From Burkholderiaceae bacterium (lineage in GTDB: Bacteria > Pseudomonadota > Gammaproteobacteria > Burkholderiales > Burkholderiaceae_B), in contig JAGOAJ010000021.1 of NCBI GenBank assembly GCA_017983955.1, positions 1-54,673 on the forward strand: DNA of 54,673 bases, written 5' to 3'. The translations under genes were made by a program, and so were the position numbers. The first letter of the stretch is position 1, and the number at the start of each line of letters is the position of its first letter. Of this stretch, positions 26,660 to 35,245 are shown one piece after another. The notes under the pieces are model-generated. The model did not search any database and was not told the DNA's origin. It worked only from the letters and a program-made list of their open reading frames with translations.

Positions 26660-28093
26660 TTAGTAAACAAAACCAGCCGTGCCGGTCAGGCGCGGCACAT
26701 CCCCTTTTAAGGGATCCAGGCCTATTTTGTCGTGCAGTATGTATTCAATGTCTGTGTTGGGGCGCAGGCTATCCAATGGCGACGCCATCTGACTGCTGTC
26801 GCTGGGCTTGACTAGATACGGGGTGACTATGATCACCAGTTCGCTTTTGTTGTTTTGGTAGTCGGACGATGAAAACAGCTTGCCCAACACAGGTAATTTT
26901 CCTAAACCCGGTATTTGCGAACTAATGTCCCGGATATTATTTTGCAGCAAGCCGCCTATGGCAAAACTTTGTCCACTGGCCATTTCCACCGTGGTTTCAA
27001 CCCGCCGCACCGACAGCCCAGGGATCCTGATGTTCTCCATAACGATGCTGCTGTTAGGGTCGATTTCACTGATTTCCGGCCTGACCTTGATGCTGATGCG
27101 GTCATCGGACAGCACCGTGGGGGTAAAATCCAAGGCCACGCCAAAGGGCTTGAACTCTACCGTCATACTGTTTTCATCTTGTTTGACGGGTATGGGGAAT
27201 TCGCCACCCGCCAGGAAGCTGGCCGTTTCACCCGACACCGCCGTCAGGTTGGGTTCCGCCAATATGCTGATCATGCCCTCTTTGTCCAGCACGTCCAGCA
27301 TGGCCTGTATGGAACGCCCTTCCTTGGCATAGCCACCCAGAAACGAATACCCATCGCCAGCCCCGGTATAAAAACTGTTGGAATTAAACTGCATGTCCTG
27401 GTTGCCGCCGCCGGGCCCACCGGAAATGGCGGCCATGCCGGTAATAGCCTGGAATGGCCTGCCGCTAATAACTCCGGCAAAAAAGTGCCCTGGGGTGGCA
27501 ATGGCCGACCAGTTAATGCCTAGCTGCTGGGTGACCGCCCGAGACACCTCGGTAACACGTACCCTAAGGTAAACCTGGGTGGGGCTGCTAATGGCCAGGC
27601 GGTTGATCAAGTCGTCTTTTTCACCCAAATACGATTTAAGCGTGCGGCTGATGGCATCGACGGTTTCCGTGTCTGGCACCGTGCCCATCAGCATTAATGA
27701 ACCCGGCGCGGATTCCAGCCCTATGCGCAGCCCCGGAAAACGCTGGCGCAACACACCGGCAATTTCAGCCACATTATGGCGCACGCTAACACGCTGCTCG
27801 ATCAGGGTATCGCCATCTTCACCCAAGACGTATAGGGTAGTTTGACCTGTTTTCTTACCGATGACTAAAACCGCACCGTCGGAAGGCACTTGCACGTCGG
27901 CTATTTCAGGATCGGCCACAAATACCGTTTTCGCCACGCCATCAAAGCGTATTAAACGTCCCTCGCCCACAGACAAAGCCTGGGCGGCCGCCTGCGATGC
28001 ATAGCATGCAGCCACAGCCCCCATCACCAGCACCGCCTGCACCACAGGCGCCCGTAAGCCTGCTGTTACCCACCGTTGTGTGTCCCCAACCAT
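26660..28093 (-). CDS. cpaC: CpaC/RcpA secretin of the Flp pilus
   Basis: 477 residues; outer-membrane pore through which the pilus exits. Signal peptide to about ASQAAA (residue 37). N-terminal domain about 40-115 (GRLIRFDGVAKTVFVADPEIADVQV) is the pilus-secretin N1 type; a BON-like/N3 region follows. The secretin domain covers about 240-440, with EPNLTAVSGETASFLAGGEFPIP and VPGLGKLPVLGKLFSS-type block (IPGLGKLPVLGKLF) near the end. AAGGA lies 7 bases before the ATG at 28093. It follows cpaB in the operon. Confidence 0.94.
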   Translation of the reverse strand: MVGDTQRWVTAGLRAPVVQAVLVMGAVAACYASQAAAQALSVGEGRLIRFDGVAKTVFVADPEIADVQVPSDGAVLVIGKKTGQTTLYVLGEDGDTLIEQRVSVRHNVAEIAGVLRQRFPGLRIGLESAPGSLMLMGTVPDTETVDAISRTLKSYLGEKDDLINRLAISSPTQVYLRVRVTEVSRAVTQQLGINWSAIATPGHFFAGVISGRPFQAITGMAAISGGPGGGNQDMQFNSNSFYTGAGDGYSFLGGYAKEGRSIQAMLDVLDKEGMISILAEPNLTAVSGETASFLAGGEFPIPVKQDENSMTVEFKPFGVALDFTPTVLSDDRISIKVRPEISEIDPNSSIVMENIRIPGLSVRRVETTVEMASGQSFAIGGLLQNNIRDISSQIPGLGKLPVLGKLFSSSDYQNNKSELVIIVTPYLVKPSDSSQMASPLDSLRPNTDIEYILHDKIGLDPLKGDVPRLTGTAGFVY

Positions 28094-28146
28094 AGATCTT
28101 CCTTTTTCTTGGTATATAAACGCAGTGAAGAACGAATTAGTTGCTG

Positions 28147-29079
28147 TCAGTTAGCCGCCTGGGCACTGCCTATGTCTTGGGTGTCGCGCTTGGAACCACG
28201 CAAAATAGTGATTTCACGGGGTACCGCTGGTGCAGGCGCATGGCTGTTAACTGGGATTTCCTGATGGGCATCTATGGCACGTGACACGTCGCCTGCCCAC
28301 ACAGGTGCTGATTTTTCAGTGCTGTCCCCCCAGGCAACAACGACCTGGCTGGGTTCATTACTGGCCACATCACGATCAGTAACTGCAAAACTACGCAAGG
28401 CCAACGACAATGTACCCAAACGCGAAGCCACAGTAACGGCTTCGGCGGCACGGGGCAGAACTTCAATAGTGACGGTGCGTGCCGGGGCGGTTTTAGTGTT
28501 GCCCTTGGCATCATCGGCCTGATGCTGGAACACAGAGCCCACGGCAATCACGCGTACCTTTTCCACCACGGTTTCACTGACCACGGAACGGGCGCGGTTG
28601 CTATCAAGGCTATCGCTAGCCCTGGCTTCCTGAATAAGTATCATGTCGACGTAGTCGCCTGGCTGTATCAAACCAGCGTTACCCGATACATTGTCTACAG
28701 GTACCGATACGGCGCGCATGCCAGGCTTTAAAGCAGCCGCCAAAAAGCCAGGGGCGTCAGGGCGTATCACATCGCGCACTTGCACTATGGCATCCGCCGG
28801 GGTAGTACGTCGCAACAAGCCGCCCACCAGCGCAGCGGCTTCTGGACTGCCTTGCAGTAAGGCGCCTTCAGGCACTTGTGACCTGCGCATGCGCTTCCAG
28901 TCCAGATCTTCGCTACGTAATAGCAAGCCGGCGGGCAGGTCGCCTGCAGCAATTTGCACCTGTACAGATGGGTCAGACACCAGGTTGGGCTGATTCATAT
29001 TGGCATATATCATGCGTGCTGCCAGCGCCAATACTGCAGCGCCCACCACCAGCAAAACAAACTTTATCGTTGTGGACAT
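28147..29079 (-). CDS. cpaB: CpaB/RcpC pilus-assembly protein
   Basis: 310 residues. Single N-terminal membrane span (about 5-22), then an SAF-type domain (about 43-105: AAGDLPAGLLLRSEDLDWKR) and the CpaB/RcpC domain (about 110-230) with MRAVSVPVDNVSGNAGLIQPGDYVDMI as its hallmark (split here: MRAVSVPVDNVSGNAG). The proline-rich C-terminus ends with SAQAAN. CpaB proteins are periplasmic and may link secretin and peptidoglycan. It follows tadV by 30 bases. Confidence 0.92.
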   Translation of the reverse strand: MSTTIKFVLLVVGAAVLALAARMIYANMNQPNLVSDPSVQVQIAAGDLPAGLLLRSEDLDWKRMRRSQVPEGALLQGSPEAAALVGGLLRRTTPADAIVQVRDVIRPDAPGFLAAALKPGMRAVSVPVDNVSGNAGLIQPGDYVDMILIQEARASDSLDSNRARSVVSETVVEKVRVIAVGSVFQHQADDAKGNTKTAPARTVTIEVLPRAAEAVTVASRLGTLSLALRSFAVTDRDVASNEPSQVVVAWGDSTEKSAPVWAGDVSRAIDAHQEIPVNSHAPAPAVPREITILRGSKRDTQDIGSAQAAN

Positions 29080-29109
29080 AGTGCTACCCCATTCAGCGAC
29101 AACTGCTAC

Positions 29110-29622
29110 TTACAACAAAGCGACCCACACATTTTGCAATCCCGCTAGCGCCAGACCCACCCCATAAGGCACGCCCCGCGTAGCGCTTAACATTCTGAAC
29201 AGCGGTGCCGCGACTGGCTTGCGACTACGCTTTAACACATGTTGAGCTACCCAACCCAGTATGCCCAGCACTCCGCCACATAAGGTGGCTATTACTAATG
29301 CAACTAGCGCCCCCTGCGGTCCGGCCCATAACATCAAAGCACCCCACAATTTCACATCACCACCGCCCATTATTTTGAAAGCAAACAATACAGCGGTTAC
29401 TACGGCAACGCCTAACGCTAAAGCAACGTGACTACCTAGCTGTGACCAAGCCATGCCACTGGCCAAGGCATACAAAAAAAACAACACGGCGTAACTGGCT
29501 ATCCATTTATTCGGTAACCGGCGCGACACCAGGTCGCGCCAGGCTAAAGACATCAAGACCCAACTGGCCCCTAACAATGTCAGGGCTGCGATGATAGAGG
29601 GGAGCCAGTGGGGTATGGTCAT
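29110..29622 (-). CDS. tadV: TadV/CpaA prepilin peptidase
   Basis: 170-residue aspartic peptidase of family A24 that cuts Flp prepilin and the TadE/F pseudopilins. The two catalytic aspartates are visible: Asp30 in AWRDLVSRRLPN and Asp89 in the GGGDVK signature (86-91). Five to six membrane spans; no N-methylase domain, as in all TadV. It lies 17 bases after flp. Confidence 0.94.
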   Translation of the reverse strand: MTIPHWLPSIIAALTLLGASWVLMSLAWRDLVSRRLPNKWIASYAVLFFLYALASGMAWSQLGSHVALALGVAVVTAVLFAFKIMGGGDVKLWGALMLWAGPQGALVALVIATLCGGVLGILGWVAQHVLKRSRKPVAAPLFRMLSATRGVPYGVGLALAGLQNVWVALL

Positions 29623-29639
29623 TGTGATGCTCTAGTATA

Positions 29640-29813
29640 TTATGGAGTACCGCCAAGCCCAGTAATTAGCGTGTCAAATGCGCCTTGTAAAGCACCGCTA
29701 AACCCAGTACTAGCAACCCCTAATACACCTACCACGATAACGCCTAAAAGCGCATACTCCAGCGCGGTCACACCACGCTCGTCATGCGCTAATGATTTAA
29801 TGAAATTACGCAT
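29640..29813 (-). CDS. flp: Flp type IVb pilin
   Basis: 57-residue major pilin. Leader MRNFIKSLAHDERG, cleavage expected after Gly14, then VTALEYALLGVIVVGVLG with Glu19 at +5 and Tyr20, the Glu-Tyr rule of Flp pilins. A Gly-rich tail ends TGLGGTP. Strong ribosome-binding site CAGGAG 7 bases upstream. It is the first gene of the tad operon; the leader upstream carries a small hairpin (ACACGC/GCGTGT, 29834-29850) and repeated CTTAC/GTAAG sequences. Confidence 0.95.
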   Translation of the reverse strand: MRNFIKSLAHDERGVTALEYALLGVIVVGVLGVASTGFSGALQGAFDTLITGLGGTP

Positions 29814-29912
29814 AGTAAGTCTCCTGATTATTCACACGCGAAATGCGTGTAACCACACACCAACGTTAAAAGACCGTAGTCTTTGTGTCCCTCAGTTGCA
29901 CAGGGTAAATTT

Positions 29913-29940
29913 ATCTTACACGCGATAATCAGAACCTCAA
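29913..29940 (-). promoter_or_regulatory. Candidate flp/tad operon promoter
   Basis: On the minus strand TTGAGG (29935-29940) and TAAGAT (29913-29918) are separated by 16 bases, a passable sigma-70 promoter about 100 bases before the flp ATG. The -10 element overlaps one of the recurring GTAAG sequences, so a regulator binding there could compete with polymerase. Prediction by eye only. Confidence 0.35.
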
Positions 29941-29943
29941 TTG

Positions 29944-30072
29944 GCTTACTTAAAAAATCAGAAAAATCTTACAAATAGCATTATTCAGTAAGATTTATTC
30001 CTATTTTCCTTAAGAAAAAAGCTGGATTTAAAGCCAAAAATTCTTATACATTCAGTGTTTTGTAAGCTTACA
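29944..30072. promoter_or_regulatory. Cluster of CTTAC/GTAAG half-sites upstream of flp
   Basis: AATCTTAC (29965-29972) and GTAAGATT (29988-29995) are perfect 8-base complements. TGTAAGCTTACA (30061-30072) is a perfect 12-base palindrome of the same core, and single copies occur at 29944 (GCTTACT), 29915 (TCTTACA) and 29815 (GTAAG). The spread between flp and the adjacent LuxR-type regulator suggests operator sites for that protein. The repeats are seen directly; the binding protein is inferred. Confidence 0.45.
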
Positions 30073-30112
30073 GCCCTTGAGTTTGCTGGAGTCATGCTAA
30101 AAACATCCAGCA

Positions 30113-30727
30113 TCAAAGTGTTTTCTTAATGTAGTCTGCGCTTAGGTCGTGCTCGGTCAATTGGGCAATAATTTGGATGTCCAATTTCAGCAGCAGGTTA
30201 CGCTTGTGGGCGCTAATGGTTTTTTCGCTAAGAAATAGCTTGCGTGCAATGTCCTTGTTGCGTAGCCCCTGGCGCAATAACAGCAATACTTCCATTTCCT
30301 TGGGTGACAGCATCTGTAGTTTGCTTAGCAGGGGACTTATGCCTTGGCTACGAGGAAAGCACTGCATACCGTCTAACAAGGTATTTATGGTGGCTACTAT
30401 GGTGCTTTGGTCGCTGGACTTGTGCAGATAGCCATCAGCACCCAGCCTTATCGCCAGCGGCACAAACACTGACGAGCTACGGCCACCAAAGAATAATAAT
30501 GATGCGTGCCCATGCTGCACACGCAGCTGTCGCATGAATTCCGGCAGATTTGTGTCTGGTATTTCCGGATCTATGATAATTAATATCAAACCAGTCGCTA
30601 CACACTCTAGTGCCTCTTCTACGCTGCTTGCCTCGTGTATGGCTGACGCAACACCCATGCCATTTAATAGCGCACGTAATCCCACACGAACGATAGGCGC
30701 AGCATTGATAATCAACACTGACCCCAT
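30113..30727 (-). CDS. NarL/FixJ-family regulator with degenerate receiver domain
   Basis: 204 residues: receiver-like domain (about 1-120) and LuxR-type HTH (about 135-200: LSPKEMEVLLLLRQGLRNKD, then IARKLFLSEKTISAHKRNLL). The phospho-acceptor position is kept (Asp53 in IIIDPEIP) and so is a Lys in YLHKSS. The acidic pair normally near residue 8-9 is Asn-Ala (VLIINAAP), and the switch Thr region reads LLFFGGRSS. Mg2+-dependent phosphorylation is therefore doubtful, pointing to another control mode. No sensor kinase is next to it. It lies just upstream of flp in the same direction and probably controls the tad operon. Confidence 0.87.
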   Translation of the reverse strand: MGSVLIINAAPIVRVGLRALLNGMGVASAIHEASSVEEALECVATGLILIIIDPEIPDTNLPEFMRQLRVQHGHASLLFFGGRSSSVFVPLAIRLGADGYLHKSSDQSTIVATINTLLDGMQCFPRSQGISPLLSKLQMLSPKEMEVLLLLRQGLRNKDIARKLFLSEKTISAHKRNLLLKLDIQIIAQLTEHDLSADYIKKTL

Positions 30728-30896
30728 GTTTGTACCTTTAAAGTGATTGCCACCCTGATAGACAGAAAAACTGCTTCTGAACCGTTTTACCGCTCGTTAC
30801 TTTTAGAATATATAAAGATTTTTGTTTTGGCTACTTAATGTAAACCCGTGGATCAAGGTGAAAACAAGCATTGGTCCGGTACCAAAATCAGGATGA

Positions 30897-30948
30897 AATA
30901 AAAAAAGCCATGGTCTGTTTGCAAGATATGCAAACAGACCATGGCTTT
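30897..30948 (-). terminator. Strong intrinsic terminator downstream of bamC
   Basis: A perfect 20-bp stem (30904-30923 with 30929-30948, core GCCATGGTCTGTTTGCA) with a 5-base loop. On the minus strand the stem is followed by a run of seven T. It ends dapA-bamC transcription and insulates the regulator gene that follows in the same direction. Confidence 0.88.
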
Positions 30949-30980
30949 AGCACTAGCCGGAATAGTTAGTGCTTAACTTC

Positions 30981-32114
30981 TTAGTTGGCGCCCATGTGGC
31001 TGGACAACACCGTCAAGATACGTTTAGCCGTATCGGTTTCCTGGGTCTGCCCGTTGGTATCCAGCACAGTCACTATGCTGTTGCCACCCTGCTGGGCCAC
31101 GTGTATGCGGAAAGGCGCAGCTTCGGCGGTGTTCTTGGAACCGAACAAGCGCCCAATGAAGTTTTGCTGCTCGATTTTCTCGCCAGTGTCACTATCCAGG
31201 TAACGGATAAAGTAGTCGCCTGTAGAACGGTCGCGGTCTTCGACCGAGAACCCTGCCGAGTCTATCGCAACACCAACACGGCGCCAGGCACGGTCAAAAG
31301 GTTCAGCCAGACTAATGTTGGCCTGACCTTCTGGCAAGGCAACGATTTGCGCCAGGGCGGGATCTTTTTCAGCCTCGACCACTTGATCATGGGCTTTACG
31401 TACGTCAGTGCCCATAAACACCATCAGGCGCGCCAGCATGGCGGCGTTCAGGCCCGGATCTTCTTTAGCAAATACCCATTTGAAGGTAGCGCCATCAGAC
31501 GTAGGGGTTTCAACCATGTGCTGGTGGCTGATGTAGACCTCGGTTTTGCCGTTCACACGTTCGACACGGGTGCGGAAGCGTTCACGTTCGCCGCTATCAA
31601 ATACCTGGTCTATGATGCCGCCCAAGGCGGAACGTATCCAGCCTTCGGGGATTTTGGCCCGGTTTTCAGCCCAATCCGTTTCTATCAGGCCAGCTTTAGC
31701 ATCTTGCGAACGCAAGGTGAAACCCTGTTCGCCCCAGAAATCGATGATTTTTGGATATACGGCTTCGGCTGGCTTGTCTATGACCAACCAGCGCAAATCG
31801 CCATCGCGCATGACCTCGACACCCGAAGGCTGAGGCAGCACGTTATCGGCTCCGCCAGCGCTCTGGCTGGCTTGCTGGTTCTGGGCGTACTGGCTGTATG
31901 TTGCCACGCCAGCAGGGGCGCGATAATGGGCGTCTTGGTTAGCCTGGGTCAAATCGGGCGGTATGGTCAGGGGATCGCCCGAAACCGTGCTTTTGTAGTC
32001 TACGGATTCTTCACTGCCCATGAGTTGATTCATGGTCGAGCAACCCGACAACAGCAAAACGCTTAGGCCCAAGGTCAGGCCAGCATAGCGTTTGTTCATA
32101 CGCGTAGTTCTCAT
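30981..32114 (-). CDS. bamC: Outer-membrane assembly lipoprotein BamC (NlpB)
   Basis: Component of the BAM complex that inserts beta-barrel proteins. 377 residues from ATG 32114, which overlaps the dapA stop as ATGA; ATG 32099 ([20 protein letters not shown]) is an equally good start. The frame runs upstream to 32231 only as overlap with dapA. Lipobox LLSGC is clear. The N-terminal loop [19 protein letters not shown] is the conserved BamC/BamD-binding segment, and two helix-grip domains follow (about 110-215 and 240-375). dapA-bamC is a conserved order in Proteobacteria. Confidence 0.93.
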   Translation of the reverse strand: MRTTRMNKRYAGLTLGLSVLLLSGCSTMNQLMGSEESVDYKSTVSGDPLTIPPDLTQANQDAHYRAPAGVATYSQYAQNQQASQSAGGADNVLPQPSGVEVMRDGDLRWLVIDKPAEAVYPKIIDFWGEQGFTLRSQDAKAGLIETDWAENRAKIPEGWIRSALGGIIDQVFDSGERERFRTRVERVNGKTEVYISHQHMVETPTSDGATFKWVFAKEDPGLNAAMLARLMVFMGTDVRKAHDQVVEAEKDPALAQIVALPEGQANISLAEPFDRAWRRVGVAIDSAGFSVEDRDRSTGDYFIRYLDSDTGEKIEQQNFIGRLFGSKNTAEAAPFRIHVAQQGGNSIVTVLDTNGQTQETDTAKRILTVLSSHMGAN

Positions 32115-33016
32115 TTTATCAAGCCCACTTCTTTTAACGAATTGCGCACCAGATCGTGATATTGCAGGTGCAGCGGAGTTAGGGGTAAGCGATAGCCTAG
32201 CGGTATCATGCCCATCTGGGCCAGCGCCCATTTAGCAGGAATAGGATTGGCTTCGATGAACAGCACGCTATTGAGCGTACCCAGACGAGCGTTCAATTCA
32301 CGAGTCAAAGCCACATTACCAGCCAAAGCAGCAGCACACAGTTCGTGCATTAACTTAGGTGCCACGTTAGCTGTGACGGAAATGTTGCCGTGACCGCCCA
32401 GCAGTATCAAGGCGGCAGCGGTGGCGTCATCGCCACTGACGATGGTAAAGCCTTTAGGCGCATCACGCACCAGCAAAGCGCCACGACCAATGTCACCGGT
32501 AGCGTCCTTGACGCCAACAATGCCCGGCACCTGAGCCAGTCGCAAAATGGTGTCGTTAGACATATCGGCTACCGAGCGGCCCGGTACGTTATACAACAGC
32601 GAAGGCAATTCGACCGCTTCAGCGATAGTCTTGAAGTGCTGGTATAGCCCTTCTTGGGTAGGCTTGTTGTAATACGGCACCACAGACAAACCAGCCTGCG
32701 CGCCAACGTCCAGCGCATAGCGCGACAAGGCGATGGCTTCAGACGTAGAGTTACCGCCAACGCCAGCGATCACAGGCAAACGACCTGCAGCGTGCTGAAC
32801 AGCAACGCGTATCAGTTCTACGTGTTCATCCACGTCTACCGTAGGTGATTCACCCGATGTACCAACGACGACTAGGCCATCAGTGCCTTGTTCTACATGC
32901 CAATCGATCAGCTTGCGATAGGAATCAAAGTCCAGGCTGCCGTCAGGGTGCATAGGAGTAACCAGGGCCACCAGGCTGCCCTGAAACATAGGTGTAGCAG
33001 TATCCGCACTTGACAT
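32111..33016 (-). CDS. dapA: 4-hydroxy-tetrahydrodipicolinate synthase
   Basis: First committed step of lysine/diaminopimelate synthesis: condenses pyruvate with aspartate semialdehyde. 301 residues, TIM barrel. GTSGESPT at 52-59 is the substrate loop, LLYNVPGR holds Tyr142 and VGVKDATG the Schiff-base Lys170. All key residues are present. Start [13 protein letters not shown] at 33016. Overlaps bamC by 4 bases. Confidence 0.97.
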   Translation of the reverse strand: MSSADTATPMFQGSLVALVTPMHPDGSLDFDSYRKLIDWHVEQGTDGLVVVGTSGESPTVDVDEHVELIRVAVQHAAGRLPVIAGVGGNSTSEAIALSRYALDVGAQAGLSVVPYYNKPTQEGLYQHFKTIAEAVELPSLLYNVPGRSVADMSNDTILRLAQVPGIVGVKDATGDIGRGALLVRDAPKGFTIVSGDDATAAALILLGGHGNISVTANVAPKLMHELCAAALAGNVALTRELNARLGTLNSVLFIEANPIPAKWALAQMGMIPLGYRLPLTPLHLQYHDLVRNSLKEVGLIK

Positions 33017-33094
33017 GGGGAAGGGTCTCCAACTTTATCGAAACAATGAACTAACTAGCATTAAGCCGCAAGTTTACCGGATAAGCATCGCAGT

Positions 33095-33745
33095 TTATAA
33101 AAAGCTGCGAATAATTAGCTGTCCAAATGCCAGCAAAGGTTGCAATATGGTCCACAACACACCGGTAAACATCAAAACGATGAGTATCATCAGGCCATAG
33201 GGCTCGATTTTTGAGTATTGCCACGCCAAGCGCGGTGGCAACAAGCTAAATACTATACGACCGCCATCCAGCGGCGGCAATGGCACCAGATTAAGTGCCA
33301 TCAGGATCAAATTAATGTTGATGCCAGCCACTGCCATACGTACCCAGAAGCTGTCTTGCAAGGCGCCTGTTTCTATTAGCAGCCGCAACGACAACACCCA
33401 AATGATGGCCATAAAAAGATTGGATGCCGGCCCAGCCAGCGCCACCCACAACATATCGCGTTTTGGATTGCGCAAACGACCCCAGTCGACAGGCACGGGC
33501 TTGGCCCAGCCAAACAATAGACCGGCCCCACCCAATAACTTGGAGCTGAACAGCAACACCAAGGGCACGATAATTGTGCCCACCATATCAATATGACGTA
33601 TAGGGTTAAGGCTGATGCGCCCCGCTTCGTAGGCGGTAGGATCGCCAAACATGCGGGCCACATAGCCGTGTGCAGCTTCGTGCAGGGTAATACCGAACAA
33701 TACCGGCAAGGCGTAAACAGCAATGGTTTGTATCAAGGTGTCCAT
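33095..33745 (-). CDS. M50 site-2-protease-like membrane metallopeptidase
   Basis: 216 residues from ATG 33745 (GGAACC upstream), trimmed from an open frame to 33772. Zinc motif HEAAH at 22-26 in the first span (FGITLHEAAHGYVARMFG) and the third ligand in NLVPLPPLDGGR (about 157-168), as in the RseP/SpoIVFB-like SREBP protease family, compact subgroup without PDZ. Several hydrophobic segments. Intramembrane proteolysis is known for the family; the substrate is unknown. It sits between yciO and dapA, an order also seen in relatives. Confidence 0.9.
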   Translation of the reverse strand: MDTLIQTIAVYALPVLFGITLHEAAHGYVARMFGDPTAYEAGRISLNPIRHIDMVGTIIVPLVLLFSSKLLGGAGLLFGWAKPVPVDWGRLRNPKRDMLWVALAGPASNLFMAIIWVLSLRLLIETGALQDSFWVRMAVAGININLILMALNLVPLPPLDGGRIVFSLLPPRLAWQYSKIEPYGLMILIVLMFTGVLWTILQPLLAFGQLIIRSFL

Positions 33746-33860
33746 AAGGTTCCGAACTGCGGCCACATGCACACTGGGAATTGCTGCCCTTGACGCCTAG
33801 CCAGATGAAGTACCGGCCTGCTGGCCGGGGAAAAGTATAAGAACAAATAAACCGCCGGTA

Positions 33861-34487
33861 TCAGTCCAGTCCCAAAGTGGCCAGATCACCCTGACCACGT
33901 CGAATAATTTCCGGGCCGGGTCCGGTCAGGTCGATTACCGTAGTGGGTGTTAATACGCACGACCCACCATCAATGACAGCCGCCAATTGGTTGGCATAGC
34001 GATCAAAAATTTGCTGGGCGTCGTTTAAAGGGTCTTCTTCGTCTTCTGGAATCAACGTGGTAGAGATCAAAGGCGAACCGGCCGCCTCGATTAGAGCCAA
34101 GGCGACCTTGTGGTCAGGCACACGGATACCTATTGTTTTACGTGATGGATGCGACACCCGGCGTGGCACTTCTTTGGTGGCCTCTAGGATAAAAGTCCAA
34201 GGACCTGGCGTGGCCATTTTCAAAAAACGATATTGACGATTATCAACCTTGGCAAAATGGCCTATTTCCGCCAAGTCGCGACACAACAAGGTCAGGTGAT
34301 GTCTATCATCCAGACCACGCAAGCGGCGTAAGGCATCTGCGGCAGTTTTATCATCAAGACGCGCTACAACCGCATAACTGGAGTCTGTAGGAACGGCAAC
34401 CAGGCCGCCATTAGCCAGTAACTCCCCCGCTTGCTGTAGTAGACGTGATTGTGGATTTTCCGGGTGGACAACAAAAAATTGAGCCAT
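33861..34487 (-). CDS. yciO: YciO/Sua5/YrdC-family protein
   Basis: 208 residues with the YrdC-like nucleotide and RNA-binding fold. GGLVAVPTDSSYAVVARLDD near residue 28-47, then the YciO-specific RRLRGLDDRHHLTLLCRDL and the ATPGPWTFILEATKEVPRR block. Sua5/TsaC make threonylcarbamoyl-AMP for tRNA t6A37, but YciO is a separate subgroup with weak or different activity. Start ATG 34487. The nearest neighbours are the M50 protease gene and tRNA-His. Confidence 0.87.
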   Translation of the reverse strand: MAQFFVVHPENPQSRLLQQAGELLANGGLVAVPTDSSYAVVARLDDKTAADALRRLRGLDDRHHLTLLCRDLAEIGHFAKVDNRQYRFLKMATPGPWTFILEATKEVPRRVSHPSRKTIGIRVPDHKVALALIEAAGSPLISTTLIPEDEEDPLNDAQQIFDRYANQLAAVIDGGSCVLTPTTVIDLTGPGPEIIRRGQGDLATLGLD

Positions 34488-34620
34488 GTACGTATCCTAT
34501 CTTTCTTGGGTCATTACATAATACCTGCTACATCCTTTTGGTGCATACCTTTTACGGTGATGCTGGTGTGATCCATAAAATATGTAGATACGTAAATTGG
34601 CCACAAAGAAAAAATAGTTA

Positions 34621-34629
34621 TGCTATACT
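34621..34629 (+). promoter_or_regulatory. Extended -10 element of tRNA-His
   Basis: TGCTATACT (34621-34629) is an extended -10 (TGn plus TATACT), 30 bases before the tRNA 5' end. No -35 with standard spacing is obvious, which is acceptable with an extended -10. Confidence 0.5.
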
Positions 34630-34659
34630 TTTGAGTCGTTGCTTAGGTAGCGTTCAAGT

Positions 34660-34736
34660 GGTGGCCGTAGCTCAGTTGGTAGAGTCCCGGATTGTGATTC
34701 CGGTTGTCGTGGGTTCGAGCCCCATCGGTCACCCCA
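34660..34736 (+). tRNA. tRNA-His (anticodon GTG)
   Basis: Cloverleaf is complete: acceptor GTGGCCG/CGGTCAC, D-arm GCTC-GAGT, anticodon stem CCGGA/TCCGG with GTG at 34694-34696, and T-arm GTGGG-TTCGAGC-CCCAT. The extra 5' G (34660, position -1) pairs with discriminator C73, a hallmark of tRNA-His. CCA is encoded. Confidence 0.97.
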
Positions 34737-34817
34737 AAATTCTTTTAGAATCAACACATTGTGAAATCACAAGTTCTGCAATGTGAACATTAGAACGAAA
34801 GCTCTAATAGTAGAATT

Positions 34818-34842
34818 AGCCCGCCACCATGCGGGCTTTTTT
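34818..34842 (+). terminator. Intrinsic terminator after tRNA-His
   Basis: AGCCCGC-CACCAT-GCGGGCT stem-loop followed by six T residues on the plus strand. It lies 81 bases after the tRNA and just past the end of the convergent glycine-zipper gene, so it may serve only the tRNA strand. Confidence 0.85.
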
Positions 34843-34857
34843 GTGTCTGCTAATCGG

Positions 34858-35205
34858 TTAGTGATGATGGCGGCGATGATGGCGCTTTTTATTGTGGCCA
34901 CGATGGTAGCCCGCACGGCGGTAGTTATTGTCACCGCGCCCGTAATACCTACGATCATCTCCACGCCAGTGACGACCACTATACCTACGATCTTCGGTGA
35001 GTACGTTGCCCAACACCCCACCCGCAGCGGCACCGCCCAACGTCAGTAATGGATCCCCCTCAGAGAGCAAGGCACCAGCAGCAGCACCCAACCCGGCACC
35101 CAGCAAAGTATTTGTAGTTTTGTCGGAAGCCATAACGTTGGAGGCTAGCCCCAAGACCATAGCGCCAGCAATGGCTAACTGTGCAACTCGGGTCGTAAAC
35201 TTCAT
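34858..35205 (-). CDS. Glycine-zipper envelope protein with His/Arg-rich tail
   Basis: 115 residues from ATG 35205, with AAAGGAG 6 bases before it. Signal peptide to about NVMA-S. A glycine zipper follows at about 33-70 (LLGAGLGAAAGALLS and LGGAAAGGVLGNVL), typical of outer-membrane/periplasmic 2TM proteins that insert in membranes. The C-terminal 45 residues are very basic: repeats of RRYxGR and a KKRHHRRHHH end, which may bind metal, nucleic acid or lipopolysaccharide. No function is known. A 5' hairpin lies directly upstream. Confidence 0.8.
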   Translation of the reverse strand: MKFTTRVAQLAIAGAMVLGLASNVMASDKTTNTLLGAGLGAAAGALLSEGDPLLTLGGAAAGGVLGNVLTEDRRYSGRHWRGDDRRYYGRGDNNYRRAGYHRGHNKKRHHRRHHH

Positions 35206-35226
35206 AATCAACTCCTTTAAGTCTTA

Positions 35227-35245
35227 CGCTCGGCTATGCCGAGCG
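35227..35245. promoter_or_regulatory. Hairpin in the leader of the glycine-zipper gene
   Basis: CGCTCGGC-TAT-GCCGAGCG: perfect 8-bp stem with a 3-base loop, 8 bases upstream of the Shine-Dalgarno of the minus-strand gene. No T-run follows. It could protect the mRNA 5' end or regulate translation; no known regulatory RNA matches. The rest of 35,246-35,428 shows no features. Confidence 0.4.

Noticed and set aside
30969-32066. 365-codon open frame on the plus strand opposite bamC
   Set aside because: It is fully antisense to a well-supported bamC, has no recognisable domain, and its composition follows the complementary codons.
33813-33828. CCGGCC-TGCT-GGCCGG hairpin between yciO and the M50 gene
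   Set aside because: Perfect 6-bp stem, but no T-run on either strand and no link to a start or stop; kept only as a curiosity.
34660-34736. Integration site at tRNA-His (also checked tRNA-Arg and tRNA-Pro)
   Set aside because: No direct repeat of the tRNA 3' end, no integrase and no foreign-looking block next to any of the three tRNA genes.
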